56,300 nucleotides of DNA from Prosthecobacter debontii. Its GTDB lineage: Bacteria > Verrucomicrobiota > Verrucomicrobiia > Chthoniobacterales > Chthoniobacteraceae. Shown here in pieces: positions 1 to 8,486 of the stretch. The notes beneath the pieces were generated by a model that worked only from the letters and a program-made list of their open reading frames with translations, did not search any database and had not been told where the DNA came from. The number at the start of each line of letters is the position of its first letter. Within the stretch, counting starts at the first letter, position 1. The position numbers and the translations under genes are program-made. The DNA is taken from NCBI GenBank assembly GCA_945861385.1, contig CAMAUI010000013.1, positions 1-56,300 on the forward strand, written 5' to 3'.

Positions 1-1
1 A

Positions 2-964
2 GTCCACAGGCCGCTCTACGACTGGATCCTCGACAACCTGCCGGTGAAGCAGCCGCGGCCGCACCAGTATGAATTCGCCAAGCTGATCCCCAGCCACATG
101 GTGCTCTCGAAGCGGAAGATGATCCAGTTCGTCGGGGAGGGCATCGTGAACGGATGGGATGATCCGCGCATGCCGAGCATCGCGGGCATCCGGCGGCGCG
201 GCGTGCCCGCGAGCGCGCTGCGGGCATTCGCCATCGGCGTGGGCGTGACGAAATACAAAAGCCTCACGGACATCGCCGTCCTCGAGCATGCGATCCGCGA
301 GGATCTGAACACTCGCGCGCTGCGGCGGCTGGCCGTGCTGCGCCCGGTGAAGGTCGTGCTCACGAATTTCCCCGCGGGGAAGACGCAGATGTGCGTCGCG
401 GCAAACAATCCCACGATCGAGAACGGGGGGACGCGCGAGGTGCCGTTCACGCGCGAGCTGTGGATTGACGCGGAGGATTTCACGGAGGCGCCGCCGCCGA
501 AATTTTTCCGGCTCAAGCCCGGCGGCGAGGTGCGGCTGAAGTACGCGGGCATTATCAAGTGCGACGAGGTGGTGAAGGACGCGGCGGGGGCCATCGTGGA
601 AATCCGCTGCACCGCCGACCTCGAGAGCTGGAGCGGCGGCCCGAATACCGGGCGCAAGGTGAAAGGCACGATCCATTGGGTCAGCGCCGCGCACGCGATC
701 GAGGCGGAAGTGCGGCTCTACGACCGGCTCTTCACCGAGGCGGAGCCGGAGGCGGAAGGCCGGGATTTCAAGACGGTGCTGAACCCTGCCTCGCTGGAAA
801 TCGTCCGCGCCAGGCTGGAGCCATCGCTCGCCGGCGCCACCGCGGAGGAACGCTACCAGTTCGAGCGGCTCGGTTACTTTACCCTCGACCCGGACACGAA
901 GCCTGGCGCGCCCGTCTTCAACCGCACGATCACGCTCAAGGACAGTTGGGCAAAGGCGAAATAA
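2..964 (+). CDS. glnS: Glutaminyl-tRNA synthetase, 3' part (5' end outside window)
   Basis: This class I aminoacyl-tRNA synthetase charges tRNA-Gln with glutamine in the cytoplasm. The frame is open from the window edge, so the N-terminal catalytic half with the HIGH motif lies upstream. The visible part begins RPLYDWILDNLPVKQ, then has the second ATP-binding signature as VLSKRK and the family stretches EGIVNGWDDPRMPSI and GIRRRGVPAS. The C-terminal beta-barrel anticodon-binding domain follows, to LKDSWAKAK. GluRS was considered, but the WDDPRMP and RRRG context is typical of the GlnRS branch. The stop is TAA at 962-964. No downstream partner is close: a repeat region follows. Confidence 0.93.
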   Translation, partial: VHRPLYDWILDNLPVKQPRPHQYEFAKLIPSHMVLSKRKMIQFVGEGIVNGWDDPRMPSIAGIRRRGVPASALRAFAIGVGVTKYKSLTDIAVLEHAIREDLNTRALRRLAVLRPVKVVLTNFPAGKTQMCVAANNPTIENGGTREVPFTRELWIDAEDFTEAPPPKFFRLKPGGEVRLKYAGIIKCDEVVKDAAGAIVEIRCTADLESWSGGPNTGRKVKGTIHWVSAAHAIEAEVRLYDRLFTEAEPEAEGRDFKTVLNPASLEIVRARLEPSLAGATAEERYQFERLGYFTLDPDTKPGAPVFNRTITLKDSWAKAK

Positions 965-1042
965 CCTGCGGCGGGACGTGATATATTTCCGACCCAAACT
1001 CGGGCAGGGACCTCGGCAGCTTCCGGCCGCGCGATCCCCACA

Positions 1043-1130
1043 ATTTTCCTGACACCAATTTTCCTGACACCCGCCTCCCGCAGCAGGCGATTGCACCGGG
1101 GTATGTCAGGAAAATTGGTGTCAGGAAAAT
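1043..1130. repeat. 27-bp inverted repeat, copy 1
   Basis: The left arm 1043-1069 and right arm 1104-1130 are exact reverse complements, separated by 34 bases that contain a smaller cgcct/aggcg stem. Each arm is itself built of two copies of a word close to tgtcaggaaaat. The structure could form a cruciform or a strong RNA hairpin. It lies about 80 bases after glnS, so termination of glnS is one possible role; a REP or MITE-like mobile sequence is another. Confidence 0.9.
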
Positions 1131-1361
1131 GGAATGATGACGGTGCGAATCGTGCGGAGTCCTCCCATTGTCCGTGCGCCATTCGCGCCCGTGCAAATGG
1201 CGGCGGCTCTCCGAATTCCCCGCAACCTTGCCGCACAAGTTGTCGCCCGGCACGGTTTGGACGCGGATTCGATCACGCCCGCGACGGCAGGGGCCGGAAC
1301 TATATTTCCGAACCAAACTCGGGCAGGGACTTCGGCAGCTTCCGGCCGCGCGATACCCACA

Positions 1362-1449
1362 ATTTTCCTGACACCAATTTTCCTGACACCCGCCTCCCTC
1401 AGCAGGCGATTGCACCGGGGTATGTCAGGAAAATTGGTGTCAGGAAAAT
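1362..1449. repeat. 27-bp inverted repeat, copy 2
   Basis: This is the same structure as at 1043-1130, displaced by 319 bases. The arms at 1362-1388 and 1423-1449 are identical to those of copy 1, although the surrounding duplicated DNA has diverged slightly. Only the loop shows a change (cctccctcag for cctcccgcag). Confidence 0.9.
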
Positions 1450-1653
1450 GGGGTGATGACGGTGCGAATCGTGCGGAGTCCTCCCAGTGTCCGTGCGCCA
1501 TTCGCGCCCGTGCAAATGGCGGCGGCCCTCCGAATCCCCCGCAACCTTGCCGCCCGGCACGGTTTGGACGCGGATTCGATCACGCCCGCGACGGCAGGGG
1601 CCGGAACTTTTCCCTTTCCGCCACGCATACGCCGCCGCAATCTCACCATTCGC

Positions 1654-2118
1654 ATGGAAAACGACTCGCTCCGCGCCATCACCTTTCTCCGCGAACTCAC
1701 CGATGAGGAACTGGAGGCCTTCACCGCGCTCATTGTCACCCGCGACTGCAAGCCCGGCGAACGCATCATCGAGGAGGGCGTCGCGCCCACGGCGTTTTAC
1801 ATCGTTGCCGACGGCGTGGTGCATGTCCGCCGCCGGGCGAACACCCGCGAGATGCTGCTCGCCCGCCTGGGCACCGGCTCGTTCTTCGGCGAGATCAATC
1901 TTTTCGATCCCGGCGTCGCCACCGCGAGCATCTACACGATGAAGCGGACGCATCTGGGCGTCATCGAGTACGAGCGGTTCCGCACATTCCTCGACGAGCA
2001 TCCGCGGGCCGGCTGCAAAATCGCCTGCGCGCTCATGCGCGAGATGTCCCAGCGCCTCCGCGCCACGAGCGCCCGGCTGGTGAACTCCGTGTTCTGGTCC
2101 GACAAGGCCGGGCTGTAG
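1654..2118 (+). CDS. Small cyclic nucleotide-binding (Crp/Fnr-type sensor) domain protein
   Basis: A 154-residue protein that is essentially one cNMP-binding beta-roll. It begins MENDSLRAITFLRELTDEE and shows the typical series: CKPGERIIEEGVAPTAFYIV, then VVHVRRR, then the phosphate-binding-cassette-like GTGSFFGEINLF, then a C-terminal helix (FRTFLDEHPRAGCKIACALM). There is no DNA-binding HTH, so it is a sensor or adaptor rather than a Crp-type regulator. The FFGEINLF cassette lacks the classical RxA arginine-serine pair, so it may not bind cAMP. The frame is open upstream into the tandem duplication, but the ATG at 1654 matches the domain start. Ligand and partner are unknown. Confidence 0.8.
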   Translation: MENDSLRAITFLRELTDEELEAFTALIVTRDCKPGERIIEEGVAPTAFYIVADGVVHVRRRANTREMLLARLGTGSFFGEINLFDPGVATASIYTMKRTHLGVIEYERFRTFLDEHPRAGCKIACALMREMSQRLRATSARLVNSVFWSDKAGL

Positions 2119-2236
2119 CCCGGTGAGGTAGCACTTTTTCGCAAAGAATCCCCCACCCTTGCGGCTTTCAACCTCCGCAAAAATCCGTGCGCTGGACTTG
2201 CGGCACGCCGCCGCTAGCTTCGTCGCCCTTTCCAAC

Positions 2237-3583
2237 ATGCCGATCATGACAAACACCACCAATCCAGTCACCCGCCGTTCATTCCTCCGCCGTGGCACCG
2301 CGGGCCTCGCCGGCGCCGCGCTCGTTTCCGGCTTCCCGCACGTCGTCAACGCACAGGCCGCAAATGCCATCCGCATCGGCATCGTCGGCTGCGGCGGACG
2401 CGGTTCCGGCGCGCTCACCGACTCGATGAACGCGGACTCCAGCATCGTGCTCGTCGCGATGGGCGACGTCCACGAGGACAAACTTGCGGCCAGTTACACG
2501 AACATTAAGACAGCCAAGCCCGGCCAGGTCGCCGTCGAGGAAAAGAACAAGTTCATCGGCTTCGACGCCATTGACAGGGTGCTCGCGGCGGACATTGACA
2601 TCGTCCTTCTCACCACGCCTCCCGGCTTCCGCCCGGCGCACCTTCACAAGGCGATCAATGCGGGCAAACACGTCTTTTGCGAGAAGCCCCTGGGCGTTGA
2701 CCCGACCGCCATCCGGCACGCGCTTGAGGCCGTGAAGAAGGCCCGCGAGAAGAACCTCGCGATCCAGACCGGCTTTTGCTGGCGCTACAATTACGCCGAG
2801 CGCGCGACGTGGAAGAAATTGCACGAGGGCTACATCGGCGACGTGCGCGCCTACTACGGCACCTACCTCACGAGCAGCCCGTGGGCGCCGAAGGAGCGCG
2901 ATCCCAAGTGGAGCGAGCTACAATACCAGCTCCGCAACTGGATCTACCACACCTGGCTCAGCGGCGATCATCTTGTCGAGCAGGCCGTCCATTCCGTGGA
3001 CAAGATGAGCTGGGCCTTCAAGGACGTGCCGCCCGTCAAATGCACCGCGCTCGGCGGACGCCAGCAGCGCATTGAGCCGGAATTCGGCGACTCGTACGAT
3101 CATTACGGGGTGATGTACGAGTACCCCAATGGCGGACGCGGGTTCATCTTCGCCCGCCAGCAGGGCGGCTGCTCGAACGAAAACAGCGACTACATCATCG
3201 GTGCGACCGGCACCGGCCAGGTCAGCGGTTTCAAGCCCCTCCACGTCCTCGAACGCGCCGACGGCGAGCGCTGGTACTACGAGAAAAACGGAGGCCCAGG
3301 CGGCACCGCCGGCGAGAAGAACCTCATGTACGTCGAGGAGCACAAGGAACTCATCGCCAGCATCCGCGCAGGCAAACCCGTGAACATGGGCAATCAGCTC
3401 GCGCACAGTTCGCTCCTCGCCATCATGGGCCGCATCAGCGCCTACACAGGCCGCACGGTGACGTGGGACGAGGTCGTGGAGTCACAGGAAAATCTCGCGC
3501 CGCTCGACGTGGACAAAGCCACGCTGGACTCCCCCGTTCCCAAGCCCGAGGTGAAAATGCCAGGCCGCTACAAGCTGGCGTGA
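2237..3583 (+). CDS. Gfo/Idh/MocA family oxidoreductase with Tat signal
   Basis: A 448-residue NAD(P)-dependent dehydrogenase of the family acting on sugars, inositols and related polyols. The N-terminus has a twin-arginine signal (VTRRSFLRRGTAGLAGAAL) and an Ala-rich cleavage region, so export through Tat with bound cofactor is likely. The Rossmann motif GIVGCGGRGSGA is at about residues 48-59 and the conserved EKP (CEKPLG) at about 149-151. The C-terminal domain carries the HLVEQAVHSVD stretch. Secreted members of this family are abundant in Verrucomicrobiota and Planctomycetes. ATG 2237 is chosen over ATG 2246; both keep the signal. It converges with the minus-strand gene ending at 3611. 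Confidence 0.88.
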   Translation: MPIMTNTTNPVTRRSFLRRGTAGLAGAALVSGFPHVVNAQAANAIRIGIVGCGGRGSGALTDSMNADSSIVLVAMGDVHEDKLAASYTNIKTAKPGQVAVEEKNKFIGFDAIDRVLAADIDIVLLTTPPGFRPAHLHKAINAGKHVFCEKPLGVDPTAIRHALEAVKKAREKNLAIQTGFCWRYNYAERATWKKLHEGYIGDVRAYYGTYLTSSPWAPKERDPKWSELQYQLRNWIYHTWLSGDHLVEQAVHSVDKMSWAFKDVPPVKCTALGGRQQRIEPEFGDSYDHYGVMYEYPNGGRGFIFARQQGGCSNENSDYIIGATGTGQVSGFKPLHVLERADGERWYYEKNGGPGGTAGEKNLMYVEEHKELIASIRAGKPVNMGNQLAHSSLLAIMGRISAYTGRTVTWDEVVESQENLAPLDVDKATLDSPVPKPEVKMPGRYKLA

Positions 3584-3610
3584 CGGAAGAAGGCCCGGGA
3601 GCAATCCGCG

Positions 3611-6595
3611 TCACTGACGCGACGCCCGGAGGCGCATGAAGCGCACGGCGGGTTGCGGGACGACGTCGCGCACAGTGAGGGTCTGAAGGCCGGGCGCGGG
3701 CGTATCTTCAAGCGCGCCCGTCTGGTTGGCGGGAAGCAGCGGGTCTATCTGCACCCAGTTCACGAGGTCGCTGCTCGCTTCGACGCGCAGCGTGAGATCG
3801 GCGGCCCACTTGGCGCGCACAAATTCAAAGACAAGATAGCCGCCCTCAATGCGGGCGACGGGGTGGCGGGGCTGGGCGCTGGCTTTTGGCGGTGTGTCGA
3901 AGAGGTATTCAAAAAGGTTCGGAATCCCGTCGCCTTCGGGGTCGGCGAGATCGCCGCTCACGAGCGGGCTGGCCTGCTCGGCTGGGGTGAATTTTTCGGC
4001 TCGCCACGCAGCGGCGCCATTCCCGATGAGGATCGGAATTTCCTGCTCACCCGTCTGGCCGATGGTATCGGAGACGCGCATGCGCAGAATATGCGGACCG
4101 TTGTTGTGGAGCGTGGTGTCGAAGAGCCCGTGCGTGCCGCCGATGTGGTAGTGGCCGTGGCTGTTCACGTCGGTGTGGCGCAGCACCCCGTCCACGAAGA
4201 ACTCGGCCTTGATCGTGCCCGCGTCGTCGCTGCCATCGCCGAAAAATTCCGCCGATGCTCCGCCGATGACCGCGCCGGGCGCGGGGCTGGTGATGGATGC
4301 CACCGGAGGCATGTCGGCGCTGATGACAATGGTGAAGGACTGGGTGGCCGGGGAGCCGCTTCCGCTCGCGCGCACGGCGACCGCGAAACTGCCAGTTGCC
4401 GACGGGGTCCACGAGATGAGACCGGTCGTGTTGTTGATGCTCATTCCCGCGGGTGCGGTCTGGAATGAATAGGCCGGGGCGGGATTCCCGGTCGCATCGG
4501 CGTCGTAGCTGTAGGGCTGGCCGAGCACACCGGCGAGCACGGGAGACGAGGTGAACGCAGGCGGGACGAGTTCGTTGTCCGTTGCGGTGACGGCGAGGAT
4601 GCGCACAGGCTCCCCGGCGAGCGTGACGGAAATCACCGCGCTGTCCGGCATGGTGTCCGCATCCTCGGCGGCGGCGATGGTCACCATCTGCGGCGTGGAG
4701 AAATTCCCCGCGTTGAAACTGAGCACCGCACCGGCGGAGACGCTGATGTCCGCATCTCCGGAGGCGCGCGTGACATTGACCGTCACCGGCGCGGCTGGGG
4801 CGGCGGCGAGGTTGACTGTGAACGTGCCGCTTCCGCCTTCGGTAATGGCGAGGTTCGACTGTGAGAGCACAAGCGCGGGCTCGTCGTTGTCTATTCCATT
4901 CACCTGCACGTCATACCCCGTGAGACCGGGCGAGGTGACGCGAAAGGTGGCGCTGTCATTCGTGAGGTCGGCATCTTCCGCCGCGGAAATGACGACCGCC
5001 TGGGGCTGCTGCCAGTTGCCACCGGTAAAAGTGAGCGTCGCGCCGCCGGAGAGGTCCGCATCGCCGCCGAGCTTCGCGACGGTGACGGAAACATCCGCGC
5101 CGGGAGCTTGCGCCAGCCGCACAAGGAACAGCGCATTGCCGCCCTCCACCACGTTGAATGCCGTCGGCTGCACGATGAGGTTCTGCGCCGCCGAATTGTG
5201 GCTCGTCCGCCGGATCTGTCCGTTGCCATAACCGAGGAAATACAACGCGCCATCAGGCCCGACAGCCGTGTCCACCTGCTGAAAATTCGTGGTGGTGGAA
5301 AAGAGATCCACGCTCGTGGGGACCGCACCCGTCACATCCAGCGTGGCGCGGAATGTCGTGCCCGAAACGGTATCCCCCGCGAAAAAATTCCCGTGATAGG
5401 CCGCGGGCCATGCGGTGCTGTCGTAAAAACACCCGCCGGTGACTGCCGCACCCCCGCTCGATGGCGGTGTGAAACTCCCGATCTGCAGCGTTGTCGCCGA
5501 GCCGCCGCCGCTCTCCGCGTCGGGCGCTGCCTGGGCGACGGTGAACTGCATGTCGCCGAGCCTCGCGACGACATAATGCGAGCCATTGAAAGAGGTGTCA
5601 CCCACGCCGCTGATGGTCACTTTCGCGCCAGCGCGAAACGGATGCCACGAGGTCGTGGTAAACGTGACGACGCCAGCGGCCCGCTGCGCGCCATCCGCGG
5701 CGATGCCCGCGCTCATCGTGCCGCCCGTTCGATATGCGATGACCGGCGGGAGGAAGCCGGGAACCTGGGTGTTTTCGTAGTCGTTCCAGCCGCCGTGGTC
5801 GCCGCGCCCGACGATGAACACCTGCTCGAAACCCGGCATGCCGGGCGGTTGCGTTCCACCGCCGTAGCTGCTGCCGACGACATTCAGCCACAGCCGGCCG
5901 CGGCCCGGCTGGAATGTCATCGTGTACGGATTGCGAAAACCGCGGGCCCAGATGTGGTCCGCATTCGTTCCCGCCCCGTCGAAGAACGGATTGTCATTGA
6001 GCGCCGCGCCGGTGAAACGGTTCGCCCGGCCGACCTTCGCCGCGAGCGATGTGAGGTTGCCGTCGGTGTTTGCGTTCACCGTGTTGTCGCCGATGGCCCA
6101 GTAAAGACGCCCGTCCGGCCCGATGGCCACCGCGCCGCCATTATGGTTGCTCCCGAGCGTGGGCAGGCCCGCGACAATCGTGGTTTTTCCGCCGCCGGTG
6201 TTCGACCCGGGGTCATCGGTGTAGCGGATGATCTGCTGCTCCGACGCGCTCACCGTGACGAAAAAGTAAACATACCGGTTGTTGAGGAAGTTCGGATCGA
6301 AGCACATGCCGATGACCCCGGATTCGCCGTTGGTGTGAAGGGGTGAAATCGTCGCCCACGGCGTCGCCACGAGCATCCCGCCGGCTGTCGCGTGATTGTG
6401 CTGCACGATTCGCACTTCGCCCGTCTTGCGCGGCACGAAGAGGCGCCCCGAGCCATCCGGCGCCCACTCGATCCCCGTGCCCGAACCAAGCGACGAAAAG
6501 TTCGTGATGTAATTTATCTCGGTGAAGTTGACCGTGTCCACGGGCGCGGCGGCGGCGGTACCGGTGAGTGCAAGGACGATGAGTACTCTTCGCAT
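3611..6595 (-). CDS. Secreted PQQ-type sugar dehydrogenase-like protein with Calx-beta and Ig modules
   Basis: A 994-residue exported protein with a signal peptide (MRRVLIVLALTGTAAAAPV). Residues about 20-460 resemble the glucose/sorbosone dehydrogenase six-bladed propeller: GTGIEWAPDGSGRLFV, GESGVIGMCFDPNF, SNHNGGAVAIGPDGRLYWAIGD and ARGFRNPYTM. Two Calx-beta-like repeats follow (VVEGGNALFLVRLAQAP and ITEGGSGTFTVNLAAAP), then an Ig-like putative-Ig domain, a second Ig-like module, and a C-terminal region with DPEGDGIPNLFEYLF common in verrucomicrobial secreted proteins. The frame is open upstream to 6853 through repeats; ATG 6593-6595 is the signal-peptide start. Substrate and actual PQQ binding are not shown by the sequence. 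Confidence 0.82.
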   Translation of the reverse strand: MRRVLIVLALTGTAAAAPVDTVNFTEINYITNFSSLGSGTGIEWAPDGSGRLFVPRKTGEVRIVQHNHATAGGMLVATPWATISPLHTNGESGVIGMCFDPNFLNNRYVYFFVTVSASEQQIIRYTDDPGSNTGGGKTTIVAGLPTLGSNHNGGAVAIGPDGRLYWAIGDNTVNANTDGNLTSLAAKVGRANRFTGAALNDNPFFDGAGTNADHIWARGFRNPYTMTFQPGRGRLWLNVVGSSYGGGTQPPGMPGFEQVFIVGRGDHGGWNDYENTQVPGFLPPVIAYRTGGTMSAGIAADGAQRAAGVVTFTTTSWHPFRAGAKVTISGVGDTSFNGSHYVVARLGDMQFTVAQAAPDAESGGGSATTLQIGSFTPPSSGGAAVTGGCFYDSTAWPAAYHGNFFAGDTVSGTTFRATLDVTGAVPTSVDLFSTTTNFQQVDTAVGPDGALYFLGYGNGQIRRTSHNSAAQNLIVQPTAFNVVEGGNALFLVRLAQAPGADVSVTVAKLGGDADLSGGATLTFTGGNWQQPQAVVISAAEDADLTNDSATFRVTSPGLTGYDVQVNGIDNDEPALVLSQSNLAITEGGSGTFTVNLAAAPAAPVTVNVTRASGDADISVSAGAVLSFNAGNFSTPQMVTIAAAEDADTMPDSAVISVTLAGEPVRILAVTATDNELVPPAFTSSPVLAGVLGQPYSYDADATGNPAPAYSFQTAPAGMSINNTTGLISWTPSATGSFAVAVRASGSGSPATQSFTIVISADMPPVASITSPAPGAVIGGASAEFFGDGSDDAGTIKAEFFVDGVLRHTDVNSHGHYHIGGTHGLFDTTLHNNGPHILRMRVSDTIGQTGEQEIPILIGNGAAAWRAEKFTPAEQASPLVSGDLADPEGDGIPNLFEYLFDTPPKASAQPRHPVARIEGGYLVFEFVRAKWAADLTLRVEASSDLVNWVQIDPLLPANQTGALEDTPAPGLQTLTVRDVVPQPAVRFMRLRASRQ

Positions 6596-6681
6596 GGTGT
6601 GTCGAAGAATAGCACGACAGGCGGGCATGCAAAAGCCGAAGCCGGAACGAGGCAGTCGGAGGCGGCGGGCGCGACGCCCCC

Positions 6682-6791
6682 GTGGCTGCGACGCCCTCGT
6701 CGCAAGTGTGGCTGCGACGCCCTCGTCGCAAGTGTGGCTGCGACGCCCTCGTCGTCCCGATACATCGGGATATCCGCGGCGCCCCCGCCGC
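6682..6791. repeat. REP-type repeat cluster: 26-bp tandem units plus a 58-bp palindromic unit
   Basis: Two exact 26-bp units (gtggctgcgacgccctcg and the following cgcaagt) lie at 6682-6707 and 6708-6733. A third unit starts at 6734 and runs into a hairpin, cccgat-ac-atcggg, ending at 6791. The 58 bases 6734-6791 recur, reverse-complemented with one mismatch, inside the U32 gene at 33911-33968. The cluster lies between the dehydrogenase-like gene and rimO, where it could also act as a transcription boundary. Confidence 0.85.
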
Positions 6792-6856
6792 GCTTCTCGT
6801 GGTGTACCACTTGGCCCGCCTATCAGCGAACCTCGCGCCGCGCCGCCATCCACTCC

Positions 6857-8317
6857 CTACACCACCTCACCCACGAGGTCATAGACCTGCGTGCCGGTGA
6901 TTCGGACGTTCACAAACTCGCCCACCGGCGCGGCCTTTTTCAAAAGGATGCGCCCGTCAATGTCCGGGGCGTCCGATTCGCCGCGGGCGACGAGCGGCTG
7001 GTCCACAAGCGCGCGGATGGATTTTCCGATCTGGGCCTCGCTGATCTCGCGGGCGATGCGTTGCTGGAGCTGCATGGCCATTTTGTAACGCCGCTGCTTT
7101 GTCTTCGCATCGAGCTGGCCTTCCATCTTCCCCGCCCGTGAGCCTTCCTCCTGCGAGTAGGTGAAGACGCCCAGCCGCTCGAACCGCGTACGCGCGATAA
7201 AATCGAGGAGGTATTGGAATTCCTCGTCCGTCTCGCCGGGAAAGCCGGCGATGAATGTCGTGCGAATGGCGATGCCCGGGATGCCTGCGCGGATCCGCGC
7301 GACGAGATCCACGATATGCTCGCTCGTTGTCTCGCGGCGCATGACCTCGAGCATCCGCGGATGGATGTGCTGGAGCGGCATGTCCACGTAGCGGGCGACG
7401 TGCTGCGTGGAGGCGATGCACTCGATCAGTTCTTCGCTCCAGTGCGCCGGATGCGTGTAAAGCAGCCGCACCCAGAAATCGCCCTCGATCTTGTCCAGCT
7501 CGCGCAGCAAATGCACGAGCGTGACGCCGCGGCTCGGATCCACTTTCTGGCGCGGGCCGGCTTTTTCCTCCCACAAATCCATGCCGTAATAGGTCGTGTC
7601 CTGGCTGATGAGATTGATCTCCTTCACGCCTTCCGCCACCAGCCCGCGCACTTCGGCCACCACGCTCTCGATCGTCCGTGAACGATGCCGCCCGCGCATC
7701 TGCGGGATCACACAAAAGCTGCACGGATGGTTGCACCCCTCGGCGATCTTCGTGAACGCCGTGTGCGCCGGGGTGAGGCGGACGCGCGGCGTGTCCCAAT
7801 CCGGAATGTAAACCGGCTTGCGCGAGACCAGATTCAGCGGCTCCCACGCTTCATCCACCAACACACCCGCGCCTGCCATCGTCTCCCCGCGCCTGGAGCC
7901 CGGCGCATTCCGCCCGAGCACCCGCTCGATGATCCCGCCAACGTCCTTCACCTGGTCCAGCCCGATGAAGGCATCCACTTCGTCATGAAACTCGGTGGCG
8001 AGTTCGCCGCTGAATCGCTGGCTCATGCAGCCGGCCACGATGAGCTTCTGGCCCTTGCGCCGGCGTTTCAGACCCTTCGACTGATGCGCCTCCAGGATCG
8101 CCTCGATGCTCTCCTCCTTGGCGCTGTCAATGAACGCGCACGTGTTCACGATCAGCACATCCGCATCCGCCGCGTCGTTGGTGATCTGCATCCCGCGCGA
8201 CACCACATCGCCGAGCATGATTTCGGCATCCACGAGGTTCTTCGCACAGCCAAGCGAGATCATCCCGATTTTCGGGACGCGGGCCCTGGGCTGTGTTTCT
8301 GCGGTCTTGGTGCTCAT
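6857..8317 (-). CDS. rimO: Ribosomal protein S12 methylthiotransferase RimO
   Basis: A 486-residue radical-SAM methylthiotransferase that adds a methylthio group to the conserved aspartate of ribosomal protein uS12. The N-terminal MTTase domain supplies three cluster cysteines (SLGCAKN at about 21-27, VNTCAFIDSA, VAGCMSQRF). The radical-SAM motif is GCNHPCSFCVIPQMRGRHRSR, followed by INLISQDTTYYG. The C-terminal TRAM domain covers the last 65 or so residues. The SLGCAKN and CSFCVIP sequences fit RimO better than MiaB. The preferred start is ATG 8315-8317 (MSTKTAE); an upstream in-frame ATG at 8338 would add seven residues. It appears to be a single-gene unit bounded by repeats. Confidence 0.95.
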   Translation of the reverse strand: MSTKTAETQPRARVPKIGMISLGCAKNLVDAEIMLGDVVSRGMQITNDAADADVLIVNTCAFIDSAKEESIEAILEAHQSKGLKRRRKGQKLIVAGCMSQRFSGELATEFHDEVDAFIGLDQVKDVGGIIERVLGRNAPGSRRGETMAGAGVLVDEAWEPLNLVSRKPVYIPDWDTPRVRLTPAHTAFTKIAEGCNHPCSFCVIPQMRGRHRSRTIESVVAEVRGLVAEGVKEINLISQDTTYYGMDLWEEKAGPRQKVDPSRGVTLVHLLRELDKIEGDFWVRLLYTHPAHWSEELIECIASTQHVARYVDMPLQHIHPRMLEVMRRETTSEHIVDLVARIRAGIPGIAIRTTFIAGFPGETDEEFQYLLDFIARTRFERLGVFTYSQEEGSRAGKMEGQLDAKTKQRRYKMAMQLQQRIAREISEAQIGKSIRALVDQPLVARGESDAPDIDGRILLKKAAPVGEFVNVRITGTQVYDLVGEVV

Positions 8318-8363
8318 CGAAGGGCGCGGAACATACACCCGAAAACGCTGCTGGCGAGCGCCA

Positions 8364-8484
8364 CGTGGCGCAAGCCGCCGGCTTGCGGACGCGATAAACA
8401 GAATCGGAGCAACCGCACGATCCCGATTGCGCGCCGTTCAGATGCTCCCGGCACCACTCACGCAAGCCGGCGGCTTGCTCCACG
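8364..8484. repeat. Inverted pair of REP palindromes
   Basis: The sequence cgtggcgcaagccgccggct continues to 8387 and reappears inverted at 8461-8484 with one mismatch, about 75 bases away. Each copy contains the near-perfect palindrome caagccg-n-cggcttg. This is the arrangement of a bacterial interspersed mosaic element. It fills the gap between rimO and batE, both on the minus strand. Confidence 0.85.
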
Positions 8485-8486
8485 GG

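Larger units (their letters stand above)
982..1607. repeat. Tandem duplication, 319-bp and 307-bp copies
   Basis: Two adjacent copies of the same sequence occupy 982-1300 and 1301-1607. The second copy lacks 12 bases (the stretch around acaagttg near 1233-1246 of copy 1) and differs otherwise by scattered substitutions. Each copy starts tatatttccg and ends gggccggaac. ORFs through the copies exist in several frames but look like by-products of open GC-rich sequence, and the RKIGVRK/SGKLVSGK translations derive from the internal inverted repeats. No gene is recognised here. The unit sits directly upstream of the small cyclic-nucleotide-binding gene and may contribute to its 5' region. Confidence 0.95.

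Noticed and set aside
1134..1706. Protein-coding gene across the tandem duplication
   Set aside because: The frame arises from the repeats; peptides such as KIGVRKMG mirror the inverted repeat, and the same sequence is open in several frames on both strands.
6682..6791. CRISPR array
   Set aside because: The units are contiguous 26-bp tandem copies without spacers and lead into a REP hairpin; no cas genes are present.
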